Part shown: in pieces, positions 38,379 through 47,108 of the stretch | Layout: every line of letters starts with the position of its first letter | Numbering within the stretch: the first letter of the stretch is position 1 | NCBI GenBank assembly: GCA_028285685.1 | Contig: JANQOR010000037.1 | Location: 62,001-126,000 of the forward strand | Direction: 5' to 3' | Length of the DNA: 64,000 bases | DNA from: Cyclobacteriaceae bacterium | Lineage (GTDB): Bacteria > Bacteroidota > Bacteroidia > Cytophagales > Cyclobacteriaceae | Position numbers and translations under genes: made by a program | Notes under the pieces: generated by a model | What the model was told of the DNA's origin: nothing | What the model saw: only the letters and a program-made list of their open reading frames with translations | The model's database searches: none

Positions 38379-39542
38379 GTGAAGATCTATCAAGACGTAT
38401 CACCCAATCTATCTGACTTCATCAAGGTCAATGTTCAAATGAATGCGGGGAACCCAAACTACATTCGACCTCTCGATCAAGATATTAGATCTGTATTTGA
38501 CCTTAAGAAAAATCGATTCTTAAAAAAAGGAAAAGCTTGTCGTTGGTTGCTAAAAGACGATTCCGGTCAATTGATTGGTCGTATCGCGGCGTTTGTAAAT
38601 CCACGTTACAAGAACATTGGTGACAAGTACAAAACCGGTGGAATCGGTTTTTTTGATTGTATTGATGACCAAGATGCGGCAAACCTCCTTTTCGATACAG
38701 GAAGAGAATGGTTACAGGAACAGGAGATGGAAGCGATGGACGGCCCAATCAACTTCGGGGAACGAGATCGGTGGTGGGGGCTGCTAGTAGAAGGATTTCA
38801 TGCACCACCATACGGGCTAAACTACAATCCCCCTTACTATCAAAGACTGTTTGAAAATTACGGTTTCCAGAACTTCTACAACCAGATCTGCTGGAAGATG
38901 GAACTATCTGCTGGTGCTCAGTTAAGTGAGAAATTCTATGTTGCTCACAAACGATTTGAAGATAATCCTGAGTTTTCAGCTCAACATTACGAGAAAAAGC
39001 ATCTTAAGAAATTTGCTCAGGATTTTTGTGATGTTTACAATGGGGCCTGGGCAAGTCATAAGGGTAACAAATCAATGGCCCTGCCGCAGGTAATTAAGAT
39101 GTTCAAGAAGATGGGACCTATCATTGACGGCAAGGTTGTTTGGTTCGCTTATCATAAAGGTAAACCGGTCGCCATGTGGTTAAACATTCCCGACATTAAT
39201 CAAATGGTGAAGCATCTAAATGGCAAATTTCACTTGTTAGCGAAGATTCACTTTATGATTCTTAAGTGGAGAAAGGTATGTCGTGGAATTGTTGGTGTTG
39301 TGTTTGGTGTAATTCCCGAACATCAGGGCACTGGTGTCGATTACTACATGATTGTTGAAGGTGAAAAAGAAATCAAAAGCAACACAAAGTACCGAGAGCT
39401 GGAGCTACAGTGGCAGGGAGATTTTAATCCGAAGATGCTAAACATCTCCAAAAATCTGGAAGCGAAAAAAGCACGGACCTTGGTCACTTATCGCTACTTA
39501 TTTGATAGGAATGCTGAATTTGAGCGACATCCAATTTTGTAG
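38379..39542 (+). CDS. GNAT-like acyltransferase (YghO-like), uncertain
   Basis: A 387-residue cytoplasmic protein starting at GTG. Its N-terminal half contains WLLKDDSGQLIGRIAAFVNPRYK and a GGIGFFDCIDDQDAANLLFD segment typical of GNAT strands. The second half repeats a GNAT-like layout with VWFAYHKGKPVAMWLNIPD and FGVIPEHQGTGVDYYMIVEG, the latter resembling the acetyl-CoA loop. This looks like a tandem GNAT protein as in YghO-like families. No substrate can be given. Before it lie 218 bases (38161-38378) in which I see no convincing gene or promoter. Confidence 0.65.
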   Translation: MKIYQDVSPNLSDFIKVNVQMNAGNPNYIRPLDQDIRSVFDLKKNRFLKKGKACRWLLKDDSGQLIGRIAAFVNPRYKNIGDKYKTGGIGFFDCIDDQDAANLLFDTGREWLQEQEMEAMDGPINFGERDRWWGLLVEGFHAPPYGLNYNPPYYQRLFENYGFQNFYNQICWKMELSAGAQLSEKFYVAHKRFEDNPEFSAQHYEKKHLKKFAQDFCDVYNGAWASHKGNKSMALPQVIKMFKKMGPIIDGKVVWFAYHKGKPVAMWLNIPDINQMVKHLNGKFHLLAKIHFMILKWRKVCRGIVGVVFGVIPEHQGTGVDYYMIVEGEKEIKSNTKYRELELQWQGDFNPKMLNISKNLEAKKARTLVTYRYLFDRNAEFERHPIL

Positions 39543-39549
39543 ATAATTT

Positions 39550-40107
39550 CTACAGTGCCCCAAGCAAAAAGCCAACCCCTACTCCAAGGGCTCCAACAAC
39601 AATCTTATCCACCAGTCCATTCCACCAGATCCCCCTAATCTCTTTTTTCAATTTCGAAATGGTATCGTCCATCGCAGCTATCTGCTGCTTAAGGTTGCTA
39701 TTGTTGGTGGCAAGTTCTCTGTTATTCTCTTTCATCACATTGAGGCTCATATCTAGCTCCAATAAGATGTCGTCAAAGCCTTCTTCGACTACATCACTGT
39801 CAGAATCCATCTTTTTGAGAATTTTGGAGACAAGTTTTTCGACTTCCTTTACTTTGTCTAGTAATTCTCCATTTACGAACTTTAGCTCTGCATTGAGTTT
39901 TCTGGCGGTTGAAAGTTCCTCCAATTTTTCGTTAAGAAGTAAAGCACGAGAAGAACTAATAATGTAAGCCGAATCGGCACTGATTTCAACAAGATCTCCT
40001 TTACTTACAAGCAATTTTTGATCAGAAGACCTGAATTTCACATTTTGGCTGAACCCAAAAAAAATCAAACCGAAGAAGGATAAGAAGAGTAATAATCTTA
40101 GCATCAT
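39550..40107 (-). CDS. Exported coiled-coil protein with C-terminal membrane helix, unknown function
   Basis: A 185-residue protein I do not recognise. It has an N-terminal signal peptide (MMLRLLLFLSFFGLIFFGFS), a small beta-like part with KLLVSKGDLVEISADSAYI, a long coiled coil (about 55-160; repeated Leu, Lys and Glu) and a C-terminal hydrophobic glycine-rich helix ending GALGVGVGFLLGAL. The topology is therefore periplasmic coiled coil tied to a membrane at its end. The start codon shares its first base with the stop of the upstream gene (TAATG), so the pair is translationally coupled. Confidence 0.7.
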   Translation of the reverse strand: MMLRLLLFLSFFGLIFFGFSQNVKFRSSDQKLLVSKGDLVEISADSAYIISSSRALLLNEKLEELSTARKLNAELKFVNGELLDKVKEVEKLVSKILKKMDSDSDVVEEGFDDILLELDMSLNVMKENNRELATNNSNLKQQIAAMDDTISKLKKEIRGIWWNGLVDKIVVGALGVGVGFLLGAL

Positions 40108-40487
40108 TAAAACTTTAAACTATCGAGGTTAGCAGTGTCAAGAGGGACATCAAGATCAAGCGTATCGAACTCTTGAACAAGTCTATTTAACTCATTTTTA
40201 AGCCGAGATACGCTGGAAGCCTGATTTCTTGTAATCTCGTTGACCTTATTCTTGAATTCATCTGCTTTTTCCCTTGTGGCATTAAGATTTTCAAATAGTT
40301 GTTCATACTCTTCCTGCAGCTTGAGATAGTCAGAAGCGATTCCGTGGAGAGAATCCACTTGAACCTCAAGTTCCCTGGTAAGCTCTTTTGCCTTCCTCAG
40401 TGATCTGCCATTCAGAAAAAAGAATCCGGCAAACAAGACAATGATTACAATGCCGGAAACTATTATTTGCTTTCTGGTTACTACCAT
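40107..40487 (-). CDS. Single-pass membrane coiled-coil protein, unknown function
   Basis: A 126-residue protein I do not recognise. A short basic N-terminus (MVVTRKQ) is followed by one membrane helix (about 8-26) and then an almost continuous coiled coil (about 30-110), ending in an acidic tail with DTLDLDVPLDTANLDSL. It is the first gene of a two-gene unit; the next gene also encodes a membrane-tied coiled coil, so the two may form one hetero-oligomer. The topology is like FtsB/FtsL or Rz-type proteins, but no sequence match to these is evident. Confidence 0.7.
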   Translation of the reverse strand: MVVTRKQIIVSGIVIIVLFAGFFFLNGRSLRKAKELTRELEVQVDSLHGIASDYLKLQEEYEQLFENLNATREKADEFKNKVNEITRNQASSVSRLKNELNRLVQEFDTLDLDVPLDTANLDSLKF

Positions 40488-40593
40488 AGCTTTCTAATTC
40501 CTAACTAATATCCTCAAACAAGTCTGCAAATTCAAATTTTTGCTCAAAACGGGACATTGATCAATTTAACCAATGCCTGTAACAGATCGGATG

Positions 40594-40621
40594 ATCAGTC
40601 GTCAGTTATCAAAGATTAGTC
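40594..40621. repeat. Four degenerate 7-bp tandem units before the DoxX-like gene
   Basis: The units are ATCAGTC, GTCAGTT, ATCAAAG and ATTAGTC, ending one base before the ATG at 40623. The pattern resembles the RTYAGCN tract at 30111-30145. Confidence 0.55.
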
Positions 40622-40622
40622 G

Positions 40623-41258
40623 ATGGAGAAATTCAAAGAAAGAGTCTGGTCTCAGATTGTGATTATCTACACAAGATATCTGCTAGGTGGAACTTTTGTT
40701 TTTGCAAGCCTCATAAAAATCAAAGGGAAACGATTCACGAGCGACAGTGGTGAACTCAATCCGATCGATAGTGCCTGGCACTTTTTTGAAACCATGTATC
40801 AGTCAGGTCTTTACTGGAAGTTTATAGGAATTTGTCAACTTGTCGCAGGCTTTCTTTTGATGACCCAGAAGTACTCCAAACTGGGAGCAATCCTCAATTT
40901 CCCCATCATTCTCAACATCTTTGTAATTACGCTCTCCTACTATTTTGCTTTTACTCCTGTCATTACAGGTGCTATGCTACTAGCCAACGTACTTTTAATA
41001 CTTTGGGAATGGAGCGAACTTAAAATTCTTGTCAACTTGACTTCTTCCCTAGATAATAGTATTCGGATGGAAAAAGATCAATTCTGGGCTGTGATCGGCT
41101 TGATACTCTTCGCCTTCACTTTTGTTTACAGACTGTTAGTAGACCAGTACGACATTTTCTTCTGGACCTCTGTCTGCTTTATCATTGGTTTATTTGGGAT
41201 AGCAGTTGGCTTACTTCGCGAGAAAAGGCGGAAGAGCCTAATGAGGCAAACGGCATAG
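40623..41258 (+). CDS. DoxX-like membrane protein
   Basis: A 211-residue protein with about six hydrophobic segments. The N-terminal part, YTRYLLGGTFVFASLIKIKG followed by a loop and FIGICQLVAGFLLMT, is the layout of the four-helix DoxX family. Two further membrane helices (IGLILFAFTFVYRLLV and SVCFIIGLFGIAVGLL) extend the C-terminus, which ends in a basic tail (REKRRKSLM). DoxX proteins are inner-membrane proteins of varied, mostly unproven, redox or oxidase-linked roles. The gene is alone on its strand, convergent with pyruvate carboxylase, and its start is directly preceded by a short tandem repeat. Confidence 0.75.
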   Translation: MEKFKERVWSQIVIIYTRYLLGGTFVFASLIKIKGKRFTSDSGELNPIDSAWHFFETMYQSGLYWKFIGICQLVAGFLLMTQKYSKLGAILNFPIILNIFVITLSYYFAFTPVITGAMLLANVLLILWEWSELKILVNLTSSLDNSIRMEKDQFWAVIGLILFAFTFVYRLLVDQYDIFFWTSVCFIIGLFGIAVGLLREKRRKSLMRQTA

Positions 41259-41286
41259 TGCTCCGATCAGTACCAGCAAATTGAGG

Positions 41287-44200
41287 CTATTCAAACTCAA
41301 TGATCAAATCATCTTGCTCTACCAGTTGGCCCACCTTCAAGTGGACTTTTTTCACCTTCCCGGAGATTGGCGAAGCAACCGAAGTTTCCATTTTCATCGC
41401 TTCTATCACGAACAGGATATTGTCTTTATCTACTTTGTCCCCTTCTTTCACAAGAACATCTGCTATTTTACCCTGCAATGGCGCTCCGATTTCTTGTTCG
41501 TTTTCAACCTTTCTGTTCGAAACCTTCTGGACAGTTACACTTTTATCACGTATAGCAATTCTTCTCGTCTGACCATTTAGTCGGAAGGCTACCATTCGTA
41601 TCCCATTTTCATCTGGCTCTGTAATCACGATCATTTCGATAATAATAGTCTTCCCTCTCCCAATTTCAACCAATATTTCCTCTCCCGGCTTCATTCCATA
41701 GAAAAACACCGGAGAAGGCAATTGACTTACCTCGTCATACGTCTGAAGGTGATCATAGTATTCCTGGAACACGACTGGGTACAGCTTATACGACAGAAAA
41801 TCTTCAAAGTCAGAATTTGGAAACTCATCCTTGAAGGATTCAAATTCACCTTCGAAATCCACCGGCTCCATTCCATCGTTAGCTCGTCCCTTGAGCGGTT
41901 TCTCCTTTTTAAGTATAATCCTACTTAAATCCTCGGGAAAGCCACCCTCAGGAAAGCCGAGGTTACCCTTAAATAATCCGACTACCGATTCAGGAAAAGA
42001 CAAGGTTTCACCCCTACTCAACACTTCTTCAGGTTTCAGGTCATTTGCAGTTAGATACATGGCCATATCTCCAACCACCTTGGAGGATGGTGTTACCTTC
42101 ACCAGATCTCCAAAAAGTTGATTGACTGCAGCATAGTTTTTTTTGATGGTTTCGAACTTTTCCTCTAGGCCCAGTGCAATCGCTTGAGGCCTTAGGTTGG
42201 AGTATTGTCCACCGGGAATCTCATGTTCGTACACCTCAGCAGTTCCAGCTTTTAGACCCGACTCGAATGGATAATAATATGCTCTGACATCCTCATAATA
42301 ATTCGAATGCGCATTAAGAGACGCCAAGTTCATCTTTCGACCTCTTTCGTGGTATTGAAGTGAAGCCACCATCGAATTGAAATTTGGCTGGGAGGTAAGT
42401 CCTGAGACAGATGCGAGAGACACATCAATAATATCAACACCAGTCTCAATGGCTTTCATGTACATGGCGGATTGTATGGAAGAGGTATCGTGTGTATGCA
42501 GGTGAATTGGCAGGTCGACCGCCTTCCTTAGTTCTGAAATGAGCAACTCAGCACTGTACGGCTTCAGCAGTCCGGCCATGTCTTTGATCGCTAAGATGTG
42601 AGCGCCCAAATCCTCTAATTTTCGGGCCATATCAAGATAGTACTGAAGCGTGTATTTCTGCTGACTATCATCTTGAATTTCACCGGTGTAGCAGATACAA
42701 GCTTCGGCCAATGATTCGGTTCGCTCCCTTACAGCTTGAATGCTACATTTCATATTCTCTACCCAATTAAGTGAATCGAAGATCCGGAAGATGTCCATTC
42801 CCTTCTCCGCTGATGTTTCAATGAATTTTTCAATCAGGTTGTCAGGATAGGCTGTGTATCCAACAGCATTAGAACCACGCAATAGCATTTGGAAGAGGAT
42901 GTTCGGAATTGCCTCTCTCAGCAGTGTTAGCCGTCTCCAGGGGCTTTCTTTTAAGAAGCGCATGGACACGTCAAATGTTGCCCCACCCCACATTTCAAGT
43001 GAGAAGACCTCCGGGTTTTCAATGGCATAACTTCTTGCCACTTCAAGCATATCCCGAGTTCGAAACCTTGTTGCTAATAGTGATTGATGCGCGTCGCGCA
43101 TTGTCGTATCGGTAAAATGGATCTTTGGATCTTCCTTCAGCTGTTGAACAAATTTTTCTCGGCCTAATTCCTTAAGCAGGTCACGAGTCCCCGACGGTAC
43201 TTGAGCGTCTTTACCCACAGAAGGTGGCTTTGGCGACCGGAGTGTTTTTCGTTCTTCTTTATCGCCAACATCCTGGTTGCCATTCACCGACACTTCGCCG
43301 ATGTACCTTAGTGTCTTAGTACCTCGATCAAAGCTTTTTTTGATCTTGAATAGCTCAGGATGACTATCGATGAAATTCACTGTGGCTTTTCCTTCGATAA
43401 AGGCCTCTGTGTTGATGACATTTTCCAAGAAGCCAATGTTGGTCTTTACTCCTCTAACCCTGAACTCCCTTAGTGCGCGGTGCAACCTTTGTGAAGTTCC
43501 TTTGAGCGTTCTTCCTTTAGCGGTGACCTTTACCAGGAGAGAATCAAAAAAAGGTGAGATCTTCACGCCATTATAAACATTTCCCGCATCCAATCTGATG
43601 CCAAAACCACCGGCACTTCTGTAAGCGATGATCGTTCCATAATCGGGCTTGAATCCATTTTCTGGATCTTCGGTGGTTACGCGGCACTGAATTGCGCAAC
43701 CTCTTGTCGTAATATCTTCCTGAGAAGTGATGAATATCTGCGGATCTGCTAACTCATATCCAGCGGCAATCAGAATTTGGGATCGGACGATATCAATATC
43801 GGTAATTTCTTCCGTGATCGTATGTTCGACCTGAACACGAGGATTCACTTCAATGAAATAGATCTCCTCCTTCGGATTCACCAAAAATTCTACCGTTCCG
43901 GCGTTATTGTAGTTGACGTGACTGGCTATTTTCAGTGCATAAGCATAGAGACGGTTCCTGGTCTCATCTTTTAACCCAAAGCTGGGAGCCACTTCGACTA
44001 CCTTCTGAAACCTTCGCTGGACCGAGCAGTCCCGTTCAAACAGGTGGACGATGTTTCCGTAGTTATCGGCGAGTATCTGGACCTCTATGTGTTTAGGGTT
44101 CTCAACATACTTTTCTAGGAAAATTGTATCGTTTCCAAACGCTTTGCCAGCTTCGGACTTTGCCTCATTAAATGATTTCACTAGTGATTCCTGATCACGA

Positions 44201-44730
44201 ACTACCCGCATTCCGCGACCGCCTCCCCCAGCCGAAGCTTTCAAAATAACAGGATACCCAATCCGATCGGCCTCAGCAATGGCTATCTGCTCATCCGCTA
44301 AGATCTGTTCATTATCTTCTATGACGGGCACCTCGGCAGCCCGAGCCACCCCCTTTGCCTGCACCTTATCACCAAGCTGCGACATGACATCTGGTTTGGG
44401 GCCAATGAAAACAATGCCCTCCTCAATGCAACGTTTTACAAATCCCACATTTTCTGAGAGGAACCCATAGCCAGGATGGATAGCTTCTACATCATTGGCC
44501 TTTGCGACAGATATAATTTCTTCAATATCCAGATATGGTTTCAGCGGTTCTTCTTCAGAGCCAATTTGGTACGCTTCATCTGCCTTATAACGATGGAGTG
44601 AATATCGATCTTCATGGGTGTAAATGGCTACTGATCGAATATGTAGTTCCGAGATGGCACGTAGCACTCGAATGGCGATCTCCCCACGATTCGCCACCAT
44701 TATCTTCTTGAAAAATTTCTTCTCAGCCAT
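41287..44730 (-). CDS. pyc: Pyruvate carboxylase
   Basis: A 1147-residue biotin enzyme that converts pyruvate, bicarbonate and ATP to oxaloacetate, the main anaplerotic step. The biotin carboxylase domain (about 1-455) has the ATP loop KASAGGGGRGMRVV and VEVAPSFGL; the carboxyltransferase barrel (about 540-850) has FTDTTMRDAHQSLLATR and HLHTHDTSS; and the biotinyl domain has EAMKMETSVASP, with the modified lysine near residue 1112. All three functions on one chain identify PYC rather than acetyl-CoA or oxaloacetate carboxylases. It follows DPP IV on the same strand by 66 bases. Confidence 0.96.
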   Translation of the reverse strand: MAEKKFFKKIMVANRGEIAIRVLRAISELHIRSVAIYTHEDRYSLHRYKADEAYQIGSEEEPLKPYLDIEEIISVAKANDVEAIHPGYGFLSENVGFVKRCIEEGIVFIGPKPDVMSQLGDKVQAKGVARAAEVPVIEDNEQILADEQIAIAEADRIGYPVILKASAGGGGRGMRVVRDQESLVKSFNEAKSEAGKAFGNDTIFLEKYVENPKHIEVQILADNYGNIVHLFERDCSVQRRFQKVVEVAPSFGLKDETRNRLYAYALKIASHVNYNNAGTVEFLVNPKEEIYFIEVNPRVQVEHTITEEITDIDIVRSQILIAAGYELADPQIFITSQEDITTRGCAIQCRVTTEDPENGFKPDYGTIIAYRSAGGFGIRLDAGNVYNGVKISPFFDSLLVKVTAKGRTLKGTSQRLHRALREFRVRGVKTNIGFLENVINTEAFIEGKATVNFIDSHPELFKIKKSFDRGTKTLRYIGEVSVNGNQDVGDKEERKTLRSPKPPSVGKDAQVPSGTRDLLKELGREKFVQQLKEDPKIHFTDTTMRDAHQSLLATRFRTRDMLEVARSYAIENPEVFSLEMWGGATFDVSMRFLKESPWRRLTLLREAIPNILFQMLLRGSNAVGYTAYPDNLIEKFIETSAEKGMDIFRIFDSLNWVENMKCSIQAVRERTESLAEACICYTGEIQDDSQQKYTLQYYLDMARKLEDLGAHILAIKDMAGLLKPYSAELLISELRKAVDLPIHLHTHDTSSIQSAMYMKAIETGVDIIDVSLASVSGLTSQPNFNSMVASLQYHERGRKMNLASLNAHSNYYEDVRAYYYPFESGLKAGTAEVYEHEIPGGQYSNLRPQAIALGLEEKFETIKKNYAAVNQLFGDLVKVTPSSKVVGDMAMYLTANDLKPEEVLSRGETLSFPESVVGLFKGNLGFPEGGFPEDLSRIILKKEKPLKGRANDGMEPVDFEGEFESFKDEFPNSDFEDFLSYKLYPVVFQEYYDHLQTYDEVSQLPSPVFFYGMKPGEEILVEIGRGKTIIIEMIVITEPDENGIRMVAFRLNGQTRRIAIRDKSVTVQKVSNRKVENEQEIGAPLQGKIADVLVKEGDKVDKDNILFVIEAMKMETSVASPISGKVKKVHLKVGQLVEQDDLIIEFE

Positions 44731-44796
44731 GTGCTGTTAGGTTACGATGCTGAAATTAACTAAACCCTGGAATTGTCGAGAGTAGGCCCCGACACT

Positions 44797-47055
44797 TTAA
44801 TTTCCACTTTGAATTTTCCATTCTCTTCCACCTGCAGGCAAATTATCGTTGAGATAGCGAGTTAGGATTTCCCGCAAATGCCTGGATGTATTTACACCTT
44901 CGCGAATGCTATGGGTCCGATTAGGATAAGCCATCATGGAAAATATCTTGTTGTGCTCGATCAGCTTGTTTACAAGCTGCTCCGTATGCTGATAATGTAC
45001 GTTATCATCGCCTGTTCCATGCACTAGTAGCAGGTTGCCTTTTAAATTTTGCGCGAAATTGATCGCTGAACCTTTCTCGTAACTTTCTGGCATTAGCTGG
45101 GGCACACCCGAATAGCGTTCCTGATAGATGTTATCATATAGTAGTTGATTGGTGACAGGCGCCACCGACATCCCAGTTTTGTAGATCTCTGGATAACGAA
45201 ACATCATGTTTAATGTCATTGCTCCACCCCCGCTCCAACCCCAAATTCCAATTCTCTCCTCGTCAACAAAATCGAACTTTTCTATAATTGCCAATGCTCC
45301 CTCCGATTGATCTTTCGAAGATTGAACTCCAATCTGCCCATACACACTTTTTCTCCATTCTCTTCCTTTGGGACCAGGAGTTCCCCTGTTCTCCACGCTC
45401 ATGACGATGTAACCTTGTTGCGTCAGCATGGTATGCCACAAGTAATTGTTTCCGCCCCATCGATCAACTACAGTTTGTCCGGCGGGTTCTCCATAGACGT
45501 AGAAAAGTACCGGATACTTTTTATTGGGATCGAAATCCGTAGGTTTCATCATCCAACACTCAAGTGTTACCCCATCAGAAGCTTTTACATCGAAAAACTC
45601 AACTTTTGGTCGATCCACTTCTTTCACGCTTGAACTCAACTCATCGTTCGTTACGAGTGTTTGAATGACCTTATGATCCGGAAGCGATACCAATTCATGT
45701 ATCCAAGGTTGACCTGCTAAAGAATAGGAATGAACCGCATATTTTGCGTTTGGCGCCACCTGATATTGATGCCATCCGGGTTGATCGTCTGGTGTTACTC
45801 GCTGTGCTTTGCCTTTCCCACTCATCTTTATCCGATATAAGTATCGTTGCGTTGCATTCTCAGGAGAAGCGATGTAGTAAAGCCAATCTGATGTTTCGCT
45901 GAGTAATGAAATGCTCATCATGTCAAGTCCATCAGGGCTGATTCGTTTTTCCTCTCCATTGGTTATGATGTATGCTGCTTTCCAGCCACTCTTTTGCGTG
46001 ACCCAGGTAAAGGATTTGCCATTGTCCAGAAATTGAAAATCGTTAACAACATCAAGCCAAGCCGTTTCTTTGTCTTCATAAATGATATTTGTTGCTCCTG
46101 TTAACACATCACAAGATGTAACCCGATTTAGGTTCTGCGGCCGGTTCAGATGTTGCACCAAAAGAGATTTCGAGTCAGGTGCCCAGATCATTCTGGGAAG
46201 GTAATTATTGGAGGGATCTCCGGGGAAATTCATCCATGTGGTTTCGCCACCATCGGCGTTTACCACTCCAATCTTGGCCTCAGAAGGTTTTTCTCCAGCT
46301 TTTGGGTATTGAACAGGTACCGTATATGAGTAAACAGAATCAGTTGTATTGATCATTAGGAAATTTCGAATGTACGTCGCATCAATCCGCCAGTAAGCAA
46401 TCTTGCTTCCGTCCGGACTCCATCGAAATCCATCACGGCATCTAAACTCCTCTTCATATACCCAATCGAACGTTCCATTGATGACCTTTTCTGTTCCGTC
46501 CGTCGTGAGCGCTCTAATTGAATGACTGGCAAGATCTTCAACATAGACATTGTGCTCTCTTACATAGCCAACTCGCGAGCCATCCGGAGAAAACTTAGCG
46601 AACATCAACGTTGATGGTTTTGCATCAGGACCGCCCAGTTTTTCCAGCTTCTTAGACTCTACATCATACACCCAATAATCACCTTTGGTATTTAGCCGCC
46701 AGACTTTCACCGAGTTGGTATAAATCAATACTTTGGATTTATCCCCAGACCACTCATAGTTTTCGATTTCAAGCGGCATTTCTTCACCTTCGGGGATTAG
46801 ATCTGCGGCTCTGATCAAAATGTTACTGCCCTCACCTGGTTGGTTGCTTACCAGATCAAATCGATCTTGATGTTCGATTGAAGGTTCCAAAGTGGTGTAG
46901 GAGTTCCCGCTATCAAACCAGCGCAATTTTGGAGCCTGCTTAATACGAAATTCCGAGGAGCTAAAGATTCGTTCAAGGTTAAGTTTTGAGTTGTCCTGAC
47001 CAGTGGAAGTCAGGAAAGAGCCTATGAGGAATAGAAAGGTGAGTATTCTTTTCAT
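44797..47055 (-). CDS. Dipeptidyl peptidase IV-like serine peptidase (S9B)
   Basis: A 752-residue exported prolyl dipeptidase-type protein. The ATG at 47055 starts a signal peptide (MKRILTFLFLIGSFLTSTGQ); the longer frame from 47148 would overlap the neighbouring nuclease gene. An N-terminal beta-propeller with FDWVYEEEFRCRDGFRWSPD holds the Glu pair that binds the substrate N-terminus. The alpha/beta-hydrolase domain has GIWGWSGGGAMTL (nucleophile near residue 607), LVHGTGDDNVHYQ and PNRTHSI as catalytic Asp and His. It should release dipeptides from X-Pro or X-Ala ends in the periplasm. Confidence 0.94.
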   Translation of the reverse strand: MKRILTFLFLIGSFLTSTGQDNSKLNLERIFSSSEFRIKQAPKLRWFDSGNSYTTLEPSIEHQDRFDLVSNQPGEGSNILIRAADLIPEGEEMPLEIENYEWSGDKSKVLIYTNSVKVWRLNTKGDYWVYDVESKKLEKLGGPDAKPSTLMFAKFSPDGSRVGYVREHNVYVEDLASHSIRALTTDGTEKVINGTFDWVYEEEFRCRDGFRWSPDGSKIAYWRIDATYIRNFLMINTTDSVYSYTVPVQYPKAGEKPSEAKIGVVNADGGETTWMNFPGDPSNNYLPRMIWAPDSKSLLVQHLNRPQNLNRVTSCDVLTGATNIIYEDKETAWLDVVNDFQFLDNGKSFTWVTQKSGWKAAYIITNGEEKRISPDGLDMMSISLLSETSDWLYYIASPENATQRYLYRIKMSGKGKAQRVTPDDQPGWHQYQVAPNAKYAVHSYSLAGQPWIHELVSLPDHKVIQTLVTNDELSSSVKEVDRPKVEFFDVKASDGVTLECWMMKPTDFDPNKKYPVLFYVYGEPAGQTVVDRWGGNNYLWHTMLTQQGYIVMSVENRGTPGPKGREWRKSVYGQIGVQSSKDQSEGALAIIEKFDFVDEERIGIWGWSGGGAMTLNMMFRYPEIYKTGMSVAPVTNQLLYDNIYQERYSGVPQLMPESYEKGSAINFAQNLKGNLLLVHGTGDDNVHYQHTEQLVNKLIEHNKIFSMMAYPNRTHSIREGVNTSRHLREILTRYLNDNLPAGGREWKIQSGN

Positions 47056-47108
47056 GATGTCAAATGTTAAAAAATAAAGGTAAGTATTTAGCGCAAAGGA
47101 AATCGACC

